DNA of 17,279 nucleotides, taken from UMGS1908 sp045588795. GTDB taxonomy: Bacteria > Bacillota > Clostridia > Christensenellales > UBA1242. Location: the NCBI GenBank assembly GCA_045588795.1, contig JAZNEY010000040.1, positions 1 to 17,279 of the forward strand, in the 5' to 3' direction. A program made the translations under genes and the position numbers. Numbering within the stretch: position 1 is the stretch's first letter; every line of letters starts with the position of its first letter. The notes beneath the pieces were generated by a model. That model ran no database searches. It had not been told where the DNA came from and worked only from the letters and a program-made list of their open reading frames with translations. Below, piece by piece: positions 5,884 to 13,971 of the stretch.

Positions 5884-6891
5884 ATGAATAGACAAAATCC
5901 TTTCGAGTTTATGATTGAAAGAGCAAAATCAAAAAGCGACAAAACTTTGGTTTTCCCAGAGGGAGAAGATTCAAGAATTGTTGAAGCGGTAAGAATGATT
6001 GCAGAAAATAAAAGTTGTAAAATAGTTGTTTTGTGCAAGGAAGAAGAAGTAAAACAAAAATATGCCGATGCAATTTTTAGTTGCGTTAACTTTATTGACA
6101 CAACCAAAGAAAGTGAAGTAAAAAACAATTATGCAGAAAGCCTATATGAATTAAGAAAAGCAAAGGGTTTGACCATAGAGCAAGCAAGGGAACTTGTTAG
6201 TGTTCCAATCTATTATGGCTCAATGATGGTAAAGCTTGGTGATGCAGATGGTATGGTGGCTGGTGCGGTACTACACTCCGCAGATGTGATGAGACCAGTT
6301 TTTCAAATTATAAAACAAAGAAAAGATATTGTTAAAGCATCAAGTTGTTTTGTTATGGAAGTTCCAAGTGGAAAGCCTTTTGGTGAAAATGGTTTTATGA
6401 TTTTTGCAGATTGTGCAGTAAATCAATATCCAAACGCCGAAGAACTTGCAAGTATTGCTCTTGCAAGCCGAGATAGTGCGAAAAACTTATGTGGAATGAC
6501 ACCAAAGATTGCAATGCTTTCATATTCAACGGGCTCAAATGGCTCAAATGATGAAACAATCATAAAAATCAAAAAGGCTATTGAGATATTTAAAGAAAAT
6601 GACAGCGAGACAATAATTGATGGTGAAATTCAATCTGATACAGCAATTTTGCCAGAGACAGCAAAAAGAAAAATGCCAAACAGTTTACTAAAAGGTGATG
6701 CAAATATTCTTATTTTCCCAGATATTAATGCAGGAAATATTGGGTACAAATTAGTACAACATTTTAGCGGGATAAGGGCAGTTGGTCCAATTTTGCAAGG
6801 ACTTAACAAACCAGTGAATGATTTAAGTAGGTCGGCAACAGCAGAAGAAATCTACTTGACAGCAATCATAACACTATTACAAACAGATTAA
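5884..6891 (+). CDS. pta: phosphate acetyltransferase
   Basis: Converts acetyl-CoA and phosphate to acetyl phosphate and CoA in the cytosol, the first step of acetate formation. The 335-residue protein is the single-domain type of usual length. Seen: YYGSMMVKLGDADGMVAGA (about 110-128), RPVFQIIK (about 139-146), DGEIQSDTAIL (about 244-254) and NDLSRSATAEEI near the C terminus (about 311-322). The catalytic Ser-Arg pair of NDLSR is present. The residues after it are unusual: most Pta have LSRGC(S/T), here LSRSAT. The aspartate proposed as base in the Methanosarcina enzyme aligns with Glu. SD AGGTGA precedes ATG 5884 closely (3 nt). It is followed after 29 nt by ackA with no terminator, a two-gene acetate operon. 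A phosphate butyryltransferase is unlikely given the match to Pta, but acyl preference is not proven. Confidence 0.92.
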   Translation: MNRQNPFEFMIERAKSKSDKTLVFPEGEDSRIVEAVRMIAENKSCKIVVLCKEEEVKQKYADAIFSCVNFIDTTKESEVKNNYAESLYELRKAKGLTIEQARELVSVPIYYGSMMVKLGDADGMVAGAVLHSADVMRPVFQIIKQRKDIVKASSCFVMEVPSGKPFGENGFMIFADCAVNQYPNAEELASIALASRDSAKNLCGMTPKIAMLSYSTGSNGSNDETIIKIKKAIEIFKENDSETIIDGEIQSDTAILPETAKRKMPNSLLKGDANILIFPDINAGNIGYKLVQHFSGIRAVGPILQGLNKPVNDLSRSATAEEIYLTAIITLLQTD

Positions 6892-6920
6892 ATTTATAAA
6901 CATATAAAAGGAGAGAAATT

Positions 6921-8123
6921 ATGAAAATACTAGTATTAAACGCAGGAAGTAGCACGTTAAAATTTCAATTGTTAAACACAGAAACAGAAGAAGTTTTAGC
7001 AAAAGGAAATGTAGAAAGAATTGGTGAGGGTAAAGATGTTTCGTTTATCTCATACAAGGCAAATGGAAATTCAACTAAGAATTTTGAAGAAGTAAAAGAC
7101 CACAAAGATGCAATGAAATTATTAATTCGTACAATCACAGATGAGAAGATTGGTGTTATTAAGTCAATTAATGAGGTAGAGGCTTTTGGGCACAGAATTG
7201 CAAATGCAGGTCCAAAATATTTTGACCCAACAAGAGTTGATGAAAATGTGTTAAAAGACTTCAAGGATAATATTGATTTTTCGCCACTACATATGCCGGG
7301 TGGAATTGCAGGAATTGAGGCTTGCTTAGAGCTTGCTCCACACATTCCAAGTGTTGCAGTTTTTGATGTTGGATTCCATAAAACAATGCCAGACTACGTT
7401 TACAGATATGCAATAGATAACAAATATTATGAAAAATATGGTGTAAGGAGATATGGTGCACACGGAACAAGCCACTACTTTGTTGCAAATGAATGTGCAA
7501 AGTTTTTGGGTAAAAATATTGAGAACTTAAAAATTATTACTTGTCATCTTGGCGGTGGTGCTTCAATTTGTGCTGTTAATGGTGGAAAGAGTTTAGATAC
7601 CTCGATGGGAATGACTCCGCTAGAAGGTGTTATGATGAATACAAGGTCTGGTGATATTGATGCGAGTGTTGTTGAATTTTTGTGCAAGAAAGAGGGTTTG
7701 ACTGTTGAACAAGTAATTAAAAAATTCAACAAAGAAAGCGGAATTCATGCAATCAACAATGGAGTGTCTGATATGAGAGAACTAACAGACCCTGCAAACA
7801 TTAATAGTGAATCTGTTCAACTTGCATTAAAAATGTATGCTTACAGAGTAAAAAAATATATTGGTGCATATACCGCAAGTATGAATGGTGTTGATGCAAT
7901 AGTATTTACTGCGGGCATTGGAGAATATACACCAGAACTTCGTGAACTAATTTTAAAAGATATGGAATTTTTAGGCGTTGAGCTTGATAACGAAAAGAAT
8001 TATGGTGCACCAAGAGGCACAAACTTCGTTATTTCGGGCGAAAATTCTAAGGTTAAAGTCTGCATTATTCCAACTAACGAAGAGCTAGTAATTGCAAAAC
8101 AGACAGAGTTATTAATGAAGTAA
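6921..8123 (+). CDS. ackA: acetate kinase family enzyme with altered acyl pocket
   Basis: Expected to turn acyl phosphate and ADP into the acid and ATP, the energy-yielding step after Pta. The 400-residue ASKHA-fold protein has the full family frame: NAGSSTLKF (7-15), Arg92, Asp149, His181 in HGTSH, HLGGGAS (209-215), TPLEG (232-236), MNTRSGDID (239-247, Arg242) and NEEL near the C terminus. These match N7, R91, D148, H180, H208, P232 and R241 of the Methanosarcina thermophila enzyme with a shift of one. Odd: HRVVHGG is HRIANAG (91-97), PLHNPAN is PLHMPGG (122-128), FDTAFH is FDVGFH (148-153) and YGFHGTSH is YGAHGTSH (178-185). Two of the four residues lining the acetate pocket are thus Ala (94, 180). 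Strong SD AAAGGAGAG (6907-6915). Butyrate kinase is less likely because the AckA signatures fit better. Confidence 0.92.
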   Translation: MKILVLNAGSSTLKFQLLNTETEEVLAKGNVERIGEGKDVSFISYKANGNSTKNFEEVKDHKDAMKLLIRTITDEKIGVIKSINEVEAFGHRIANAGPKYFDPTRVDENVLKDFKDNIDFSPLHMPGGIAGIEACLELAPHIPSVAVFDVGFHKTMPDYVYRYAIDNKYYEKYGVRRYGAHGTSHYFVANECAKFLGKNIENLKIITCHLGGGASICAVNGGKSLDTSMGMTPLEGVMMNTRSGDIDASVVEFLCKKEGLTVEQVIKKFNKESGIHAINNGVSDMRELTDPANINSESVQLALKMYAYRVKKYIGAYTASMNGVDAIVFTAGIGEYTPELRELILKDMEFLGVELDNEKNYGAPRGTNFVISGENSKVKVCIIPTNEELVIAKQTELLMK

Positions 8124-8190
8124 GAAAGTGAAACAAAATTAGATGTTAATTGGAATGATAATATTATTTTAATTATTTTTAAATTTCCAA

Positions 8191-8219
8191 TTGACAAATT
8201 TTGATATGTGTAATATAAT
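8191..8219 (+). promoter_or_regulatory. consensus sigma-A promoter of rpmF
   Basis: TTGACA (8191-8196), exactly 17 bp and TATAAT (8214-8219), a perfect match to the consensus. Predicted start is about 8226, with a 36-nt leader carrying SD AGGAGG (8249-8254). The -35 overlaps one arm of an 8-bp inverted repeat, AATTGGAA (8148-8155) and TTCCAATT (8185-8192). Confidence 0.9.
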
Positions 8220-8261
8220 AGCATATGCTTTTTAAAAGAATTTGAAGTAGGAGGAAAGACA

Positions 8262-8456
8262 ATGGCAGTTCCAAAGAGTAAGATATCTAAATCGAAAGGT
8301 AGATCAAGAATTGCAAACTGGAAGGCAAATGCCCCAACAGTTGTAGATTGCCCACAATGCCATCAACCAAAAGTTGCTCACAGTGTATGTGCAAAATGTG
8401 GTTATTATGATGGACAGAAAAAAGTAGAAGTTTCTTCAGACAAGAAGAATAAGTAG
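8262..8456 (+). CDS. rpmF: 50S ribosomal protein L32, zinc-binding form
   Basis: A 64-residue ribosomal protein of the large subunit. It starts with the family's MAVPKSKISKSKGRSR and has four cysteines as CPQC (30-33) and CAKC (43-46), the zinc-ribbon (C+) form. Length and charge are normal for L32. SD AGGAGG lies 7 nt before ATG 8262. It has its own consensus promoter and a terminator 56 nt after the stop, so it is mainly expressed alone. The yceD (DUF177) gene that usually precedes rpmF is not present, and plsX downstream has a separate promoter. Confidence 0.97.
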   Translation: MAVPKSKISKSKGRSRIANWKANAPTVVDCPQCHQPKVAHSVCAKCGYYDGQKKVEVSSDKKNK

Positions 8457-8512
8457 TTCCTTCTTTTTATATTTGGTTACAAAATATGGTAATCTAAGCA
8501 AAGTTTGTAAGT

Positions 8513-8551
8513 AAAAGCACTCAAGTGAATCTTGGGTGCTTTTATATTTTT
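8513..8551 (+). terminator. intrinsic terminator of rpmF
   Basis: AAAAGCACTCAAG (8513-8525) pairs with CTTGGGTGCTTTT (8531-8543) with one T-G wobble, loop 8526-8530, then a T-rich tail (8540-8551). It separates rpmF from plsX. Confidence 0.9.
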
Positions 8552-8570
8552 AAAATTAATTATTATTTGT

Positions 8571-8599
8571 TTGCGAATATACTATATTTATTGTATAAT
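8571..8599 (+). promoter_or_regulatory. sigma-A promoter of plsX-rnc-smc-ftsY
   Basis: TTGCGA (8571-8576), 17 bp and TATAAT (8594-8599), followed by SD GGAG (8631-8634) and ATG 8642. The predicted start is near 8606, with a leader of about 36 nt. I see no FapR-like palindrome in it. Confidence 0.7.
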
Positions 8600-8641
8600 T
8601 AAACTAAATATTATTATATTGGCAATACTAGGAGATTTATT

Positions 8642-9682
8642 ATGGAAAAAATGAAAATAGTTCTTGATGGATTTGGCGGAGATAACGCTCCAAAAGAAAT
8701 AGTACTTGGTGCAATTGATGTTGTTAAAAAATTTGATGATGTGATTGCAGTTGTTGTTGGGAAGGAAGAGGTTATTAAAGGTATAATTAAAGAAGAGGGG
8801 TATACTGGTGAAAGGATAGAGATTGTGAATGCAACAGATGTTATTTCTAACAATGAGTCGCCAACTATGGCAATAAGACAAAAGAAAGACAGCTCTCTAG
8901 TTGTTGCATTAGATTACATAAACGAACACTCAGATGACAATATTGCAGGCTTTGTTTCTGCAGGCTCAACGGGGGCAGTTTTAACGGGTGCTATGTTAAA
9001 ACTTGGAAGAATGAATGGTATTAAAAGACCGGCATTGGCACCACCAATTCCAAATTTAAAAGGAGGCAAAACATTACTTATTGATTGCGGAGCCAATGTG
9101 GACAGTAAACCAGAGTTCTTGTGTCAGTTTGCTCTTATGGGCTCAATTTATATGAAGAAAATGTTTGGCGTGGAAAATCCAAGAGTGGCACTTTTAAATG
9201 TTGGAGTTGAAGATAAAAAAGGAAATGATCTTTGCCACGAAACTTTTGCAATGCTTAAAGAGATGAAAACAATAAACTTTGTTGGCAATATGGAAGCTAG
9301 GGATTTGACAAGTGGCAATTATGATGTTGTTGTAACAGATGGTTTTGCGGGGAATGTTGCCCTTAAATCAACAGAGGGTACAGCAGTATACATTTTAAAA
9401 TCATTAAAGAAAGAAATCAAGAATGGCGGACTTCGTGCAAAGATTGGTTACTTATTTATGAAAAAGGCCTTGAAAAATATGATGAAAGAACTTGATTTCA
9501 ACGCTATTGGTGGCTCTCCATTTTTGGGTTGCAAAAAGGTTGTAATCAAATCGCACGGGTCATCTGATAGAGTTTCGATTTTAGGTTCAATGTCTCTTTG
9601 TAGAAATATATATAAAGCTGGTTTTGTTAGCGATCTTGAAAAAGAGTTGGAATCGCTTGGAACTGGTGAGGAAAATAATTAA
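8642..9682 (+). CDS. plsX: phosphate acyltransferase PlsX
   Basis: Makes acyl phosphate from acyl-ACP, the first step of the PlsX/PlsY route to lysophosphatidic acid; a peripheral membrane-associated enzyme. The 346-residue protein shows LDGFGGDNAP (8-17; usually DAMGGDxAP), SAGSTGAVL (about 106-114), a PIPNLKGGKTLLIDCGANV block (about 134-152), DGFAGNVALKSTEG (about 231-244) and GSPFLG...SHGSSD (about 291-310). Its length is normal. SD AGGAG (8630-8634) is 7 nt from ATG. It is the first gene of a run with rnc, smc and ftsY. acpP, usually between plsX and rnc, is missing, with only 1 nt between plsX stop and rnc start. Product identity is firm. Confidence 0.95.
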   Translation: MEKMKIVLDGFGGDNAPKEIVLGAIDVVKKFDDVIAVVVGKEEVIKGIIKEEGYTGERIEIVNATDVISNNESPTMAIRQKKDSSLVVALDYINEHSDDNIAGFVSAGSTGAVLTGAMLKLGRMNGIKRPALAPPIPNLKGGKTLLIDCGANVDSKPEFLCQFALMGSIYMKKMFGVENPRVALLNVGVEDKKGNDLCHETFAMLKEMKTINFVGNMEARDLTSGNYDVVVTDGFAGNVALKSTEGTAVYILKSLKKEIKNGGLRAKIGYLFMKKALKNMMKELDFNAIGGSPFLGCKKVVIKSHGSSDRVSILGSMSLCRNIYKAGFVSDLEKELESLGTGEENN

Positions 9683-9683
9683 T

Positions 9684-10352
9684 ATGAAATCAAATGAATT
9701 AATTGAAATTGAAAAGGTTATTGAGTATAAATTCAAAGACCGAAATTTGCTCGAAACTGCATTTACGCACTCAAGTTTTGCAAACATTAATCACGTAAAA
9801 AGCAATGAAAGATTAGAGTTCTTGGGAGATACTGTTTTAAGCACACTAATAAGTGAGCGAATTTATAATGATATGGATTATAATGAGGGACAACTTTCAA
9901 AACTTCGCTCGAAAATTGTTTCAATGAGACCACTTGCACTTTTAATTGAGAATTTGGGATTGGTAGAATATTTACAATACGCAGGCTCAACTAATCGTGC
10001 AAACATTACAGACAATATGAAAGCAGATTTAATGGAGTCTATCATAGGAGCAATCTATATTGACGGTGGACTTGAAAGTGCAAGAACTTTTGTCAAGAGA
10101 AAATTTTTTCCTCTAATCAAGGAAATGGAAAAGTTGGAGATTCTTGAAGATGCAAAATCTTATTTGCAAGAAAAGTTGAAGAATGACATTATTAAATACA
10201 CGACTTCAAAAACTGGAAGTGATCATAGTCCTGTATTTACTGCAACAGTTGTAATAAATGGCGTTTCAATGGGGCAGGGCGTTGGTAGTTCAAAACGCAA
10301 GGCAGAGACTCTTGCAGCTGAAAATGCATTGAAAAAACTTACAAAGGTATAA
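9684..10352 (+). CDS. rnc: ribonuclease III
   Basis: Cuts double-stranded RNA in rRNA and mRNA maturation. With ATG 9684 the protein has 222 residues, the usual size. The RNase III domain (about 5-150) has signature NERLEFLGD (41-49) with metal-binding acids Glu42, Glu45, Asp49 and Glu68, plus Asp115 and Glu118 in ADLMESIIGAIY. A double-stranded RNA binding domain follows (about 152-222), ending in GSSKRKAETLAAENALKKL. ATG 9684 follows the plsX stop by one base and gives the family N terminus. An in-frame upstream start at 9624 would overlap plsX by about 60 bases and add residues foreign to the family. The SD is probably GAGG (9668-9671), rather far at 12 nt, so translation may be coupled to plsX. 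Confidence 0.95.
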   Translation: MKSNELIEIEKVIEYKFKDRNLLETAFTHSSFANINHVKSNERLEFLGDTVLSTLISERIYNDMDYNEGQLSKLRSKIVSMRPLALLIENLGLVEYLQYAGSTNRANITDNMKADLMESIIGAIYIDGGLESARTFVKRKFFPLIKEMEKLEILEDAKSYLQEKLKNDIIKYTTSKTGSDHSPVFTATVVINGVSMGQGVGSSKRKAETLAAENALKKLTKV

Positions 10353-10361
10353 GGTTAAGTT

Positions 10362-13300
10362 ATGAATTTTAAAAAGATGGAAATATATGGTTTTAAATCT
10401 TTTGCTGACAAGGTTCAAGTTCAGTTTGAGTCTGGTGTTACTGGAATTGTTGGGCCTAATGGGTGCGGTAAAAGTAATGTTGCGGATTCAATAAGGTGGG
10501 TGCTTGGTGAACAAAGTGCAAAAGCTCTTCGTGGGTCAAGTATGCAAGATGTAATCTTTAACGGGACAGAAAAAAGAAAACCACAAAGTTTTGCGGAAGT
10601 ATCCTTATATTTTGACAACACAGAAAAGATATTTAATGTAGATTATGATGAAGTTGTTTTAAGCAGAAAACTTTATCGTTCTGGCGAAAGTGGATATGCT
10701 ATTAACAAAGTGCCTTGTAGACTTAAAGAAGTGCAAGAACTTTTAAGAGATAGTGGACTTGGAAAGGGTGGGTATTCCATTATTGGACAAGGAAGAATTG
10801 ATGAAATTTTAAGTGCGAAGCCTGAGGACAGAAGAGCGGTTTTTGAAGAGGCTGCTGGTATATCTAAACTAAAGAATAGAAAGCAAGAAGCTGAAAAAAA
10901 ACTAAGCAATACACAAGAAAACTTAACAAGATTAAATGATATTTTACACGAACTTGAAATTCAACTTGGACCACTTGCCTCGCAAGCAGAAACTGCAAAA
11001 AAATATCTTGACCTAAGGGAGAAATTAAAACTTCTTGAAGTTAACAATTATATCTATCAATACGACACATCAAGTTCTCAAAAAGAGGCAATTAATAACA
11101 GGCTGAATGGAATAACAGAAGAAATTGAATTAAAGACAAGAGAGTTTGATGAAACTGTTGATGAATACAATGTAACAGCAAGGCAAATTGATGCAACAGA
11201 TGATACAATTTCTGCACTTCGTGATGAATTGCTTGAACTTACCGTGGGTCTCGAAAAGCAAGCCGGAGAGACAAAGTTGTTGCAAGAAAAAATTGCAATG
11301 CTAAAATCAAGAAGAGATGAACTTTCATCAGTTATTGAAAGAGATGGCGAGATATATGCAAGGTCGAATGAGGCTTACGAAAGCGCAGGAAAAGAAAAGG
11401 AAGTCAAGGTTTTAATTCTTGATGAACTTGTTCAAAACATAGGTGAAATAACAGCAGAGCTTGAAAGCCTTGACAGTCGTATAAGCAGTAGCGAGAATAA
11501 GACTGAAGAAAACACTCAGAAGTTGGTAGAAAGTCTTGGAAAACTTGGTGATATAAAAGCACAAATATCAAGCCTTTTGGCTGAGATAAAATTGATTGAG
11601 GATAGGATAAAAGAGCAACAAACTGAGCGGGAAAATGTAGATGGTAAAGTTGCGGGTTGTCGTACATCAATAGATGAGTCCTGTGCAAACATTGAGGAGT
11701 TAACAAGAAAGAAATCGGAGACGCACGAAAGACAGCGGGCTGAAAAACAAGAGAACATCAAACTTGCATATAAACAAGCAGGGATTGAAGAAGATATAAA
11801 AGATATCATTGGTGAATATAGAAGTGCACAAAGTAAATTGCATTTGATGAAAGAAATGCAAAAAGAGAATGAGGGCTATGTTGCATCAGTAAGGAAATTA
11901 TTACAAGATGCACAAAACAATAGTTCTATTGGTGGAAAATTTATAAATGTCGTTGCAAAACTTATGAATGTTCCAGAAGAGTATGAGACTGCAATAGATA
12001 TGGCTCTTGGAAGTGCAGTACAAAATGTTGTTACACGAAATGAAGATGATGCAAAGGCTGTTATTCAATACCTAAAAGACAATAATATGGGGCGTGCGAC
12101 ATTTTTACCAATGACTAGTGTTAAACCAAGAAGAATTGCTGATGAGTATATGCACACAGTTGAAACTTTGCTTGGCGTTCGAGGAATTGCAAGTAAGTTA
12201 ATTTCTTATGATGGTGAGTACGAAGATGTGTTTAATTCACTTCTTGGCTCAACAGTAATTGTAGAAAATATGGACTGTGCAGTATATCTTGCACAAATAA
12301 CAAAATACTCATTTAAAATTGTAACGCTTGATGGTGATGTAATTAATCCTGCTGGTACAATAAGTGGTGGTAGTAAAAAAGTTCAAGCGGTTTCACTGAT
12401 TGGAAGAGAGAGAGAAATTCAAGAGTTAGAGCAAAGACTTATTGAACTTGAAAACGAAAAACAAGGCAAGGAAAAAGAACTTGAACTAGTCAAAGTAGAG
12501 CAGGAAGAGTTCTCAAACAAAACCGCATCAATTGATGAAGAACTCAAAAATATTGAAATTGCCTATGCAAAAGAGGTTGAAATTCAAAGGGCTCTAAGTC
12601 AACAAGTTGAAGAACTTTCAAAAGAAAAAACAGAGATTGAACTATCTATTGAAAGTCTTTTAGAAAGCAAAAGGACACTTGAAGAAAGGCTTGATGCATT
12701 TCGCCAATATGAAGAGGATATAAATGGTGATGGGATTGATGAAAATTCAGTAAAAGATCCAGAAATATATCTTTTGAAGAAAAAAAGAAGTGATGTCAAT
12801 AATGAATTGACAGAATTAAAAGTTAAAAAGGCAGGTGTTGAAAGTCAAATCATTTCAATTGAGGGAGATTTATTAAGACTCAGTGATGAACTTGAAAAAT
12901 CGAACAAAGAAATCAGGTATAACAAGGTTGAACTTCAAAAGTGTTTAACGGATTTAACCGAGCTTGAAAGTGAGTTTTCAAGCGTTGTGGATAAAAAGGC
13001 TTATGATGATAATGTCTCTGCACTTCAATCAACTCGAGACAAACTTGCAAATTTTGATTTAACAAAGAAAGAGTTGTCTCAAAAGTTAACAACATTGTCT
13101 GATAAAAAACTTGTATTAAATAGTGAAATTCAAAGAGCAAACGACAGAAAATACAAAGAAGAGAATTTGCTTGTGAAAATTGATGCAGATATTGAGGCTA
13201 TGCAAGAAAGAGTTTGGGAAGAATATGGTTTAACTTACGCAACTGCTCTTGAATATAAGGTTGAAAATCACGATATTTCAAGCGGTATGCAAGAAAGTGC

Positions 13301-13949
13301 AAAATTAAAGAAACAAATTCAAGGTCTCGGAAATGTTAATGTCAATGCGATTGAGATGCTTACAGATGTAACTACAAGATTTAATGATTTATCTGCACAA
13401 AGAGATGACCTAACAAATGCAGAAAATGACCTAACAAAAATAATTGCTGGCTTGACTTCCGAAATGGAAACAAAATTCAAAAGTGAATTTGATAAAATTA
13501 ACACAAACTTCCAAGGAGTGTTTAAAGAACTATTTGGGGGTGGTAGGGCGGAACTTAAATTGTCGGATCCAGAAAATCCTCTTGAATGTGGTATTGAAAT
13601 TGCGGCAGAGCCAACAGGTAAAAAACTGCAAAATATAACACTTTTATCTGGTGGGGAAAGAGCATTGACAGCAATTGCAATTTTGTTTGCAATCCTAAAA
13701 TTAAAACCAATGCCATTCTGTGTCTTGGACGAAATTGAGGCGGCTCTTGATGATGCGAATGTAGAAAGATATGCAAAATATTTAAAGAGATTCTCGAATT
13801 ATACACAATTCATAGTAATAACCCACAGAAAGCCAACAATGGAACTAGCAGATACATTGTATGGTGTAACTATGGAAGAGAGAGGTGTTTCTAAGGTTGT
13901 ATCAGTGCAACTTTCAGAAGCGATTAAGAATTCTGCTAAAGAGAACTAA
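10362..13949 (+). CDS. smc: chromosome segregation ATPase SMC
   Basis: Forms the bacterial condensin dimer that, with ScpA and ScpB, extrudes loops and aligns chromosome arms. 1195 residues, the full length for bacterial SMC. Order: N-terminal ATPase half with Walker A GPNGCGKSN (31-39) and ALRGSSMQDVIFNGT (R-loop region, about 55-69); GKGGYSIIGQGRIDEIL (about 134-150); first coiled coil (about 165-515); hinge (about 520-672, ending in TISGGSKK); second coiled coil (about 675-1035); C-terminal half with signature LLSGGERA (1094-1101) and Walker B FCVLDEIEAALDD (1119-1131, Asp1123/Glu1124). The AAGG site at 10351-10354 is the SD, overlapping the rnc stop. It is part of the conserved rnc-smc-ftsY run; scpA and scpB are outside the window. 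Confidence 0.98.
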   Translation: MNFKKMEIYGFKSFADKVQVQFESGVTGIVGPNGCGKSNVADSIRWVLGEQSAKALRGSSMQDVIFNGTEKRKPQSFAEVSLYFDNTEKIFNVDYDEVVLSRKLYRSGESGYAINKVPCRLKEVQELLRDSGLGKGGYSIIGQGRIDEILSAKPEDRRAVFEEAAGISKLKNRKQEAEKKLSNTQENLTRLNDILHELEIQLGPLASQAETAKKYLDLREKLKLLEVNNYIYQYDTSSSQKEAINNRLNGITEEIELKTREFDETVDEYNVTARQIDATDDTISALRDELLELTVGLEKQAGETKLLQEKIAMLKSRRDELSSVIERDGEIYARSNEAYESAGKEKEVKVLILDELVQNIGEITAELESLDSRISSSENKTEENTQKLVESLGKLGDIKAQISSLLAEIKLIEDRIKEQQTERENVDGKVAGCRTSIDESCANIEELTRKKSETHERQRAEKQENIKLAYKQAGIEEDIKDIIGEYRSAQSKLHLMKEMQKENEGYVASVRKLLQDAQNNSSIGGKFINVVAKLMNVPEEYETAIDMALGSAVQNVVTRNEDDAKAVIQYLKDNNMGRATFLPMTSVKPRRIADEYMHTVETLLGVRGIASKLISYDGEYEDVFNSLLGSTVIVENMDCAVYLAQITKYSFKIVTLDGDVINPAGTISGGSKKVQAVSLIGREREIQELEQRLIELENEKQGKEKELELVKVEQEEFSNKTASIDEELKNIEIAYAKEVEIQRALSQQVEELSKEKTEIELSIESLLESKRTLEERLDAFRQYEEDINGDGIDENSVKDPEIYLLKKKRSDVNNELTELKVKKAGVESQIISIEGDLLRLSDELEKSNKEIRYNKVELQKCLTDLTELESEFSSVVDKKAYDDNVSALQSTRDKLANFDLTKKELSQKLTTLSDKKLVLNSEIQRANDRKYKEENLLVKIDADIEAMQERVWEEYGLTYATALEYKVENHDISSGMQESAKLKKQIQGLGNVNVNAIEMLTDVTTRFNDLSAQRDDLTNAENDLTKIIAGLTSEMETKFKSEFDKINTNFQGVFKELFGGGRAELKLSDPENPLECGIEIAAEPTGKKLQNITLLSGGERALTAIAILFAILKLKPMPFCVLDEIEAALDDANVERYAKYLKRFSNYTQFIVITHRKPTMELADTLYGVTMEERGVSKVVSVQLSEAIKNSAKEN

Positions 13950-13971
13950 TTATTTATGGAAGTAGCAAAGA

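Noticed and set aside
6921..8123. Butyrate kinase instead of acetate kinase
   Set aside because: NAGSSTLKF, MNTRSGDID and the C-terminal NEEL fit AckA; only acyl-pocket residues differ, so the family name was kept.
8457..8512. Possible small RNA between rpmF and its terminator
   Set aside because: No promoter lies between the rpmF stop and the hairpin, so this is simply the rpmF 3' UTR.
9624..9683. Upstream start for rnc overlapping plsX
   Set aside because: The added residues are plsX out of frame; the RNase III N terminus begins at 9684.
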